This document shows, piece after piece, positions 57,582-64,000 of a stretch of 64,000 nucleotides of DNA (positions are counted from its first letter, which is position 1; each line of letters opens with the position of its first letter). This DNA comes from Siphonodentalium dalli (lineage: Eukaryota > Mollusca > Scaphopoda > Gadilida > Siphonodentaliidae). The notes under the pieces are model-generated. The model saw only the letters and a program-made list of their open reading frames with translations, searched no databases and was not told where the DNA came from. The position numbers were made by a program, and so were the translations under genes. Where the stretch lies: contig CP136066.1 in NCBI GenBank assembly GCA_032622095.1, forward strand, positions 90,727,319 through 90,791,318. The letters are read 5' to 3'.

Positions 57582-57719
57582 GATGTCCATAAATATTTAG
57601 TAAATACCAGCATGATAAATTGAACCATGCAAGCATATAAGCACGCATCTTCATAATGAAATGATGATGCAGTTGTGTTATATTTGATGTATATTTTCTT
57701 CGAGGTTGTCTTTATATAT
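57582..57719. other. Non-coding spacer
   Basis: Nothing recognised. Confidence 0.4.
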
Positions 57720-57889
57720 ACACACTAGAAGGTGACCCGACTTCGTCCGGGCTTTGACCTTGAATTGTCCATTTTGAAGGTCAAGGTCAAGTGGGGTCAC
57801 GATTTGACCAGTCCAAAACACTGCCCGGACAAAAGTACCCCTTTGTATAAAATTTCGTCGAAATCCCATCAAAATTGGCGATTTGACCT
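57720..57889. repeat. Inverted copy of the 31.96-32.23 kb repeat, Penelope insertion flank
   Basis: On the minus strand it shares TTTCGACGAAATTT, TACTTTTGTCCGGGCAGTG and GGTCAAATCGTGACC with 32140-32228. The homology to the Penelope-like element begins at 57890, directly next to it. Confidence 0.8.
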
Positions 57890-57961
57890 GGTCTAACCTT
57901 TGTTCCTACCCCACCCGATCTCAAAGAAACACCACATGTTGTTGAGACGGAGGATGGAACA

Positions 57962-60127
57962 TTGGTTTTACCAGACTCTATGTATGCCATGGAAATGAAC
58001 GGCGGTCCAGCAAGCATGCAATTTAGGGAAGTAACAGCTATGGCTGATTTCTTTCGCAATTCGACAGGTTTAAAAGATCAATTTAAAGAACCTTCGATAT
58101 GGACCCCCTCTGATCGCCAGATTGACCACTCCATTCCCGAGGTCGCTGGCTTAGTCAAAACCGACATCACAAATTTACCAAAATTTCACAACGAGGATAA
58201 CCTCACTAAAGTTGAAAGAACTGCACTAAAAACTCTTCGCAGCAATACAAACATTGTAATCAAACCTTGTGACAAAGGCAGCTCGCTCGTCATCATGTCT
58301 AAAGAAAATTACATTCTAGAAGCGACGCGCCAATTAAGCAACACTAAATATTACAAACCATTGGATGAGCCAATTTGGAAATCCAATGTTTTAAAATTCA
58401 ATCTCATTCTCAAAAGCTTGCTGGACCAGGACGTTTTAAAGAAAAAACATGTTCAGTATCTAATTGCAAAACCTGAATCCAATAATAGGACATTTTATTT
58501 GCTACCTAAAATACACAAACCTTTGAGCTGTTGGACTAATCCATACACACCACCCGGTCGCCCCATCATCAGCGACGTGGCTTCGGAGTCGTACCACATT
58601 TCGGAGTTTATTGATTTCTATTTGAAACCAATTGCTACCCGCCATCCGAGCTATCTAAAAGACACGGAGGACTTCCTCATTAAATTGTCGAAAATTGAAG
58701 TTCCATCTTCTGCTTACCTAATTAGTCTCGACGTGGAATCTATGTATACAAATATTGGAATCGATGCCGGATTAAAGTCAATTAAGAATGCATTTGATTT
58801 CCACCATGATCCTCATAGACCTGGAGATGAACTACTTCAATTATTAGAACTTTCTCTTAAAGGGAATGACTTTGAATTTAATGGACGATATTATTTACAG
58901 GTCTCCGGCTGCAGTATGGGCAAGAAGTTTAGTCCTAATTTTGCCTCAATTTTTGTTGCAGAGTGGGAGAAAGGCGCCTTAGCCAAATCTGATAAACAAC
59001 CATTAGCCTATTACAGATTCTTGGACGACATATTTATCATTTGGACTCATGGTCTGGATGAGTTTAGGGTGTTCTTGGACATCTTGAACAGTCATGACGA
59101 ATCAATCAAACTCAAAGAATCAATATCGCAAACCAGCATTGATTTCCTTGATTTAACAATATTTAAGGGCCCACAATTTACATCATGCAACATTTTAGAT
59201 ACAAAACTTTTTACGAAACCAACGGACTCTCACCAGCTTCTTCATCGTAAATCTTTCCATCCGCCAAAACTGTTCAATGGATTGATTAAATCTCAAATCA
59301 TTCGATACCACCGGAACTGCACGAACAGAAGCGACCTAAATCAAGCTTGTTCAGTGCTGTTCCAGGCTTTACGACCGCGCGGCTACTCTAGTAGATTACT
59401 GCGCCAAGTAAAGTCCGAAACTCTCAGAGAATTGGAATCGTTACGCCATGACCCAACATCGACTGAGCCAACAAGGATACGGCACAATCGACCGGTGTTG
59501 GGTAATGGTTCAGCCTCATTTTGTCACAAAAAACGATGTTACATCGATACAATAGGATATATCAATACTAGTAACACTTTCACCAGCGAACAAACACGCA
59601 TATCGTATCAAATGCATAGCGAACTTAATTGTGATTCTAAAAATGTAATTTACTTAATCACATGCAAAAGATGCCGTATACAATATGTTGGACAAACAAA
59701 AACCTCTCTCAAAGTTAGAATGTCTAATCATCTTTCCAGTGTTCGCAAAAAACTCGACATGCAAATTTCCGATCATTTCAACTCATCTAATCATGACATT
59801 AAATCCCATTTCAGCTTTCAGCCAATAGAACAGACACCAATTCTAGCCGACGAAGACCAAACCGATTCAATACGCCTAGAACGCGAAAATCATTGGATGG
59901 GCGTACTTAAAACATATCTTCCGTTCGGACTTAACATTGACTACAAAGGTGTTTCTCGAAATTTCTTGTGCTTTCCTCTGATCTACAATCGTAGAAATGT
60001 TGAAATCGCAAACATTTTCAGAAAAAACTTTGCATTATTAAACACTAAATTGACCGAGCCTCTCGACAAACGGGTTATTATTGCCTACAGGAAAAATCCC
60101 AGTTTGAGATATGCTCGTTCGATCTAG
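57962..60127 (+). CDS. PLE ORF2, copy 1: reverse transcriptase + GIY-YIG endonuclease (5'-truncated)
   Basis: Intact 721-codon frame; the homologous frame begins at 57890 but has an in-frame TGA at 57884 just upstream, so the N-terminus is cut by insertion truncation. RT: an FYLLPKIHK block (about 178-186), GRPIISDV (199-206), motif A LISLDVESMYTNI with Asp 257, the GCSMGKKFSPNFASIFVAEWE block (about 316-336) and catalytic YRFLDDIF (Asp 355-356). A Cys-rich linker (C521, C526, C557) precedes the GIY-YIG nuclease: NVIYLITCKRC (561-571), YVGQT (575-579), Arg 586 and the likely catalytic Glu in RLERENHW (about 640). This domain order identifies an endonuclease-positive Penelope-like element. No disabling change is visible in the part present. 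Confidence 0.95.
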   Translation: MVLPDSMYAMEMNGGPASMQFREVTAMADFFRNSTGLKDQFKEPSIWTPSDRQIDHSIPEVAGLVKTDITNLPKFHNEDNLTKVERTALKTLRSNTNIVIKPCDKGSSLVIMSKENYILEATRQLSNTKYYKPLDEPIWKSNVLKFNLILKSLLDQDVLKKKHVQYLIAKPESNNRTFYLLPKIHKPLSCWTNPYTPPGRPIISDVASESYHISEFIDFYLKPIATRHPSYLKDTEDFLIKLSKIEVPSSAYLISLDVESMYTNIGIDAGLKSIKNAFDFHHDPHRPGDELLQLLELSLKGNDFEFNGRYYLQVSGCSMGKKFSPNFASIFVAEWEKGALAKSDKQPLAYYRFLDDIFIIWTHGLDEFRVFLDILNSHDESIKLKESISQTSIDFLDLTIFKGPQFTSCNILDTKLFTKPTDSHQLLHRKSFHPPKLFNGLIKSQIIRYHRNCTNRSDLNQACSVLFQALRPRGYSSRLLRQVKSETLRELESLRHDPTSTEPTRIRHNRPVLGNGSASFCHKKRCYIDTIGYINTSNTFTSEQTRISYQMHSELNCDSKNVIYLITCKRCRIQYVGQTKTSLKVRMSNHLSSVRKKLDMQISDHFNSSNHDIKSHFSFQPIEQTPILADEDQTDSIRLERENHWMGVLKTYLPFGLNIDYKGVSRNFLCFPLIYNRRNVEIANIFRKNFALLNTKLTEPLDKRVIIAYRKNPSLRYARSI

Positions 60128-60797
60128 ACTCAGACCTTGATTAACACGCAGTTCAATTAGCTTTTTAGCAATTTCAACATCATTATCCTTTGTTTGTGCT
60201 CAACACAATATTTTATGTCAATTTCCGACACAACCTAACAAAATTTAGCTAGTTCCATAGAAATAATTACATAAGAAATCGGATAACCGACCTGTGCCAG
60301 CGCCCTCCACACTTTCCAAATATATATTACGCCTGTGCCAGGGATATGATTTGTTTCTATTTACTTAACACATATGTATTACTGTCTAATTGCGCGCTGT
60401 CACTAGGATTTGGATTAGGGGCTTCCGGTAGCCATTACACAACCCATTAAGAACGCGCGATCTTGAGGAAACATGAGCCTCGTGTCGGCGCCAAACATTT
60501 TGTAAGCATTGTTTCACTGTGTGCGTTACACACGAACATAGCTGTTGACACGTCTCTCGAAACCCTGAAGCACAATGTGAGCTTATCTCACACGGGTATA
60601 TAAGATCCTCGGAAAAACCTAAACATTCGAACCTAGCTTGCTTCCTGAAGAAGGTAATTCTACCGAAAAGTTGAGGCAACTTGACAGTGCGCTCCTAAGT
60701 ACTTTTTTATTTTATATCTTCGCGTTCCGTTCTTTGTGTATTATATGTTACTAATCATTACCTTTATTCACAGCCAAAATTCAAGTCCTGGATCAAA
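60128..60797 (+). other. PLE untranslated junction: 3' UTR of copy 1 and 5' UTR of copy 2
   Basis: About 670 bp between ORF2 of copy 1 and ORF1 of copy 2, the pseudo-LTR region of the tandem. It contains a twice-occurring CCTGTGCCAG (60291 and 60332), a hammerhead-like core at 60645-60682, and a TACTAAT (60749-60755) with TTTATTCACAG (60763-60773) that resembles an intron branch point and 3' splice site. Confidence 0.8.
60645..60682 (+). ncRNA. Hammerhead-ribozyme-like motif (possibly degenerate)
   Basis: CTGAAGA (fits CUGANGA), a stem GGTA/TACC with loop ATTC, then GAAA, then a 6-bp stem AAGTTG/CAACTT with loop AGG. The order equals hammerhead stems II and III around the conserved core. The base after stem III is G, not the C, A or U needed for cleavage, and stem I is weak. 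Hammerheads are known in Penelope-like elements, so a relic or variant is plausible. Confidence 0.35.
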
Positions 60798-62249
60798 ATG
60801 ACTCAACCAAAACAACCTAAACGTGGAAAAACTAACCGCCCAGAGCGGCAAAAAGACCAGGCTTATTTAGACCATTCAAATCTAGTAAAGTTGCTATACA
60901 AAATTCTACAACTTTGGCACCATATTAATTTTTTACAGGACCGTTTGGAGAAGAAGGTCCTTCCGAAAGGCTTTTCGGCCATCGTTGAGTCAGGGCGAAA
61001 GAAGACATTCCGACCAGTGCTCCCCTGTGAGGATGTCTTCAATTCGCTTAAAGCGGACGCTTTTCAGTGGGGTTTAAACTCCATGAAAACTTTGGTCAAT
61101 TATTATCGGAAAACGGAATCAGAAATTGAAGTCAAGGTTCTTTCGGCTCTTTCTTCTAAAACCCTTGACTTCGACCGATCACGTGATACGGCATTAAAAT
61201 GGGGACTGAAGAATTTTGGCACCAAATTAACTAATGAGACAAAATCAAAGTTCTTGAGCATCTGTGGTAATCTTCAGTCCTCGATAGGTACACGAGTTGG
61301 CGTCCAAACTCATACAAACAAACGTGGTCGGTCACCCTCCCCTCCCCCACTAATCGCTCGCCAGCTTCAATTTCAGGATAGTCCAGCCAGGGATCAGACA
61401 ACGTCGTCGTCTGTGAGATCCACACCAAAACGCGTCAAAGCCACACCACAGCCACAGAGACCTGCACCAAAACCACGGACGTCACGCATATCCACTCCAC
61501 CAAATACATCACTTCAAAATTCACCAGCCAAGAAAACAACACCACCAAAGCACATCTCTTCCAGCCCTCCTTCGCCTGTTGGTTCCATTGCTTCGATGAC
61601 ATCGCCAGCGATTTCAACATCATCACCATCGTATGCCGAGGTATTATCAACATCACCTAAGGTATCCAAATTTTATAAATTTCGTCAACCTGGCCCTAAG
61701 AAGGATTGGTCCTTCCCTAAACAGATAAAAAACCCTGTTGTTATTTTAGGCTCTTCTAATGTGTCCCGGATCGATGTCGATCCTCCCAAAAATGTTTGTA
61801 TTGCTTCTTACCCAGGTGGCAATTTAGGTCATTTCTGCAACATGGCCCACAAACTGAAATCGAAGCCAGAAAAGACACCTCGACACGTCATCATCAACAT
61901 TGGCATCAACAACCGAGAGGACTGGAAGACAGACAACGACAAAGGCAAAACAGCAGGCACCACAGCTAAAAGCAGGGTAACTAACATGGTTAGTAATTTC
62001 CGAAAAGTTTTTCCTAATGCGACACTTCATTTTCAGGAAATAAATATCTCATTCAGTTTAGATTCTAGGGACCAGGATGTTCTGCGTGCCATTAACAGCC
62101 AAGCTCGTCAGACACAGAACCTCAAGGTCATACAGGCAATACCCCCCCGCGACTTTCACGTGGAGAATGACAACATCCACTGGACATCACAGACGGCGGC
62201 GAAAATCTACCAAGGCTGGACCAACATCTTTAAAGGTCATTTAAACTAA
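60798..62249 (+). CDS. PLE ORF1: SGNH/GDSL-hydrolase-like protein
   Basis: Intact 483-codon frame. Residues 1-175 are basic and probably helical. 176-300 are Ser/Pro/Thr/Lys-rich and probably disordered. 305-480 form an SGNH-like domain: block I VVILGSSNVSR (nucleophile probably Ser 320), block II YPGGNLGH (Gly 340-341), block III IINIGINNRED (Asn 371 or 372) and block V DNIHWT (Asp 458, His 461). All four catalytic blocks are present, so it may be an active esterase. An esterase-type ORF1 is known in CR1 LINEs, and GDSL genes occur in some rotifer PLE-derived elements; its job there is unclear. The ATG at 60798 follows a possible 3' splice site. The stop TAA (62247-62249) follows directly after a slippery heptamer that leads into ORF2. 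Confidence 0.9.
   Translation: MTQPKQPKRGKTNRPERQKDQAYLDHSNLVKLLYKILQLWHHINFLQDRLEKKVLPKGFSAIVESGRKKTFRPVLPCEDVFNSLKADAFQWGLNSMKTLVNYYRKTESEIEVKVLSALSSKTLDFDRSRDTALKWGLKNFGTKLTNETKSKFLSICGNLQSSIGTRVGVQTHTNKRGRSPSPPPLIARQLQFQDSPARDQTTSSSVRSTPKRVKATPQPQRPAPKPRTSRISTPPNTSLQNSPAKKTTPPKHISSSPPSPVGSIASMTSPAISTSSPSYAEVLSTSPKVSKFYKFRQPGPKKDWSFPKQIKNPVVILGSSNVSRIDVDPPKNVCIASYPGGNLGHFCNMAHKLKSKPEKTPRHVIINIGINNREDWKTDNDKGKTAGTTAKSRVTNMVSNFRKVFPNATLHFQEINISFSLDSRDQDVLRAINSQARQTQNLKVIQAIPPRDFHVENDNIHWTSQTAAKIYQGWTNIFKGHLN
62240..62246 (+). promoter_or_regulatory. -1 ribosomal frameshift slippery site TTTAAAC
   Basis: In the ORF1 frame the heptamer reads T_TTA_AAC, the canonical X_XXY_YYZ form, and the next codon is the ORF1 stop TAA. 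After a -1 slip the frame runs open without a stop through the RT to the window end. A possible weak stem (TTCC with GGAA, inner GCAT/ATGC) starts a few bases downstream, but I could not test folding. Confidence 0.85.
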
Positions 62250-64000
62250 TTCCTCAGAAGGGCATCAGCCATGCGGAAAGAGTCGGTCTCGGCACCGAGA
62301 TAGTCAATCTTGTACCCGACCTTTCCCTGAGCGCTGGTGAGAAATCAATACTTAGGTATGGTCTAACCTTTGTTCCTACCCCACCCGATCTCAAAGAAAC
62401 ACCACATGTTGTTGAGACGGAGGATGGAACATTGGTTTTACCAGACTCTATGTATGCCATGGAAATGAACGGCGGTCCAGCAAGCATGCAATTTAGGGAA
62501 GTAACAGCTATGGCTGATTTCTTTCGCAATTCGACAGGTTTAAAAGATCAATTTAAAGAACCTTCGATATGGACCCCCTCTGATCGCCAGATTGACCACT
62601 CCATTCCCGAGGTCGCTGGCTTAGTCAACACCGACATCACAAATTTACCAAAATTTCACAACGAGGATAACCTCACTAAAGTTGAAAGAACTGCACTAAA
62701 AACTCTTCGCAGCAATACAAACATTGTAATCAAACCTTGTGAGAAAGGCAGCTCGCTCGTCATCATGTCTAAAGAAAATTACATTCTAGAAGCGACGCGC
62801 CAATTAAGCAACACTAAATATTACAAACCATTGGATGAGCCAATTTGGAAATCCAATGTTTTAAAATTCAATCTCATTCTCAAAAGCTTGCTGGACCAGG
62901 ACGTTTTAAAGAAAAAACATGTTCAGTATCTAATTGCAAAACCTGAATCCAATAATAGGACATTTTATTTGCTACCTAAAATACACAAACCTTTGAGCTG
63001 TTGGACTAATCCATACACACCACCCGGTCGCCCCATCATCAGCGACGTGGCTTCGGAGTCGTACCACATTTCGGAGTTTATTGATTTCTATTTGAAACCA
63101 ATTGCTACCCGCCATCCGAGCTATCTAAAAGACACGGAGGACTTCCTCATTAAATTGTCGAAAATTGAAGTTCCATCTTCTGCTTACCTAATTAGTCTCG
63201 ACGTGGAATCTATGTATACAAATATTGGAATCGATGCCGGATTAAAGTCAATTAAGAATGCATTTGATTTCCACCATGATCCTCATAGACCTGGAGATGA
63301 ACTACTTCAATTATTAGAACTTTCTCTTAAAGGGAATGACTTTGAATTTAATGGACGATATTATTTACAGGTCTCCGGCTGCAGTATGGGCAAGAAGTTT
63401 AGTCCTAATTTTGCCTCAATTTTTGTTGCAGAGTGGGAGAAAGGCGCCTTAGCCAAATCTGATAAACAACCATTAGCCTATTACAGATTCTTGGACGACA
63501 TATTTATCATTTGGACTCATGGTCTGGATGAGTTTAGGGTGTTCTTGGACATCTTGAACAGTCATGACGAATCAATCAAACTCAAAGAATCAATATCGCA
63601 AACCAGCATTGATTTCCTTGATTTAACAATATTTAAGGGCCCACAATTTACATCATGCAACATTTTAGATACAAAACTTTTTACGAAACCAACGGACTCT
63701 CACCAGCTTCTTCATCGTAAATCTTTCCATCCGCCAAAACTGTTCAATGGATTGATTAAATCTCAAATCATTCGATACCACCGGAACTGCACGAACAGAA
63801 GCGACCTAAATCAAGCTTGTTCAGTGCTGTTCCAGGCTTTACGACCGCGCGGCTACTCTAGTAGATTACTGCGCCAAGTAAAGTCCGAAACTCTCAGAGA
63901 ATTGGAATCGTTACGCCATGACCCAACATCGACTGAGCCAACAAGGATACGGCACAATCGACCGGTGTTGGGTAATGGTTCAGCCTCATTTTGTCACAAA
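62240..64000 (+). CDS. PLE ORF2, copy 2 (RT; continues beyond window), read by -1 frameshift
   Basis: From the slippery site the frame encodes an N-terminal extension that includes HAERVGLGTEIVNL, LSLSAGEKSILRYGLTFVP and PTPPDLKETP, a block typical of Penelope RT N-termini (L-S-x-x-E-x-x-L-x-x-G-L-x-F). It then matches copy 1 codon for codon. No ATG precedes this extension in frame, which supports synthesis as an ORF1 fusion; internal initiation at the ATG matching 57962 (62432) would lose it. By comparison with copy 1 it should end at about 64,597, giving about 785 residues after the slip, with the GIY-YIG domain outside the window. Confidence 0.92.

Larger units (their letters stand above)
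57890..64000 (+). mobile_element. Tandem Penelope-like retroelements (PLE), period 4,470 bp
   Basis: 57890-59530 and 62360-64000 are direct copies. Only two substitutions were noticed by eye (58155 against 62625, and about 58274 against 62744). Copy 1 is 5'-truncated inside the RT N-terminus. Its 3' part is joined to the 5' end of copy 2, which has ORF1 and then ORF2. Penelope elements typically insert as such partial tandems, in which the repeated part is called a pseudo-LTR. The element unit is therefore about 4.47 kb. The right end of copy 2 lies outside the window. Confidence 0.93.

Noticed and set aside
62254-62529. 91-codon minus-strand frame, also at 57787-58059
   Set aside because: Both are antisense shadows of the two copies of the Penelope RT N-terminus.

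Overview
This is a gene-poor, AT-rich stretch of an invertebrate nuclear genome, made almost entirely of transposable elements and their debris. A Ty3/Gypsy LTR element, two non-LTR (LINE) elements, tandem Penelope-like elements (PLE), a tRNA-derived SINE and many TTAA-flanked MITEs occur together, as is common in molluscs, other lophotrochozoans, lancelets and other marine invertebrates. The exact taxon cannot be read from the window. I see no convincing intact host gene and no rRNA or tRNA gene.

Layout. 0.9-4.4 kb (+) is a frameshifted copy of a multicopy invertebrate gene family of unknown function; a short 5' piece of the same family lies at 44.73 kb. 7.43-19.88 kb is one Gypsy element on the minus strand. 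It has ~499-bp LTRs that are about 99% identical, a 4-bp target duplication, intact gag and protease-RT-RNase H, and an integrase that has lost its zinc finger and most of its catalytic core. A 5'-truncated LINE (+, about 8.14-11.43 kb) sits inside it. 20-50 kb is a mosaic of MITEs, hairpins, a 5.5-kb hAT-like non-autonomous element (21.2-26.7 kb), a SINE, a recent tandem array (33.2-38.0 kb, about 2-kb units with 294-bp subrepeats), a segmental duplication (45.2-47.0 kb) and microsatellites. 50.86-54.70 kb is a nearly full-length LINE on the minus strand with a 13-bp target duplication. 54.7-57.9 kb holds nested MITEs.

57.89-64.0 kb (+) is the most interesting part: head-to-tail Penelope-like elements with a 4,470-bp period. 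The first copy is 5'-truncated and keeps an intact RT + GIY-YIG endonuclease frame. The second has an upstream ORF1 with an SGNH/GDSL-hydrolase fold, and its RT frame continues in the -1 frame at a canonical slippery heptamer (TTTAAAC) immediately followed by the ORF1 stop codon. This implies an ORF1-RT fusion made by programmed -1 frameshifting. The copies differ at only two bases that I noticed in about 1.6 kb, so the family was active recently.

Recurring themes are several TTAA-flanked (piggyBac-type) MITE families with different ends, a ~67-bp palindromic module placed inside several unrelated MITEs, and nested insertions that give relative ages.
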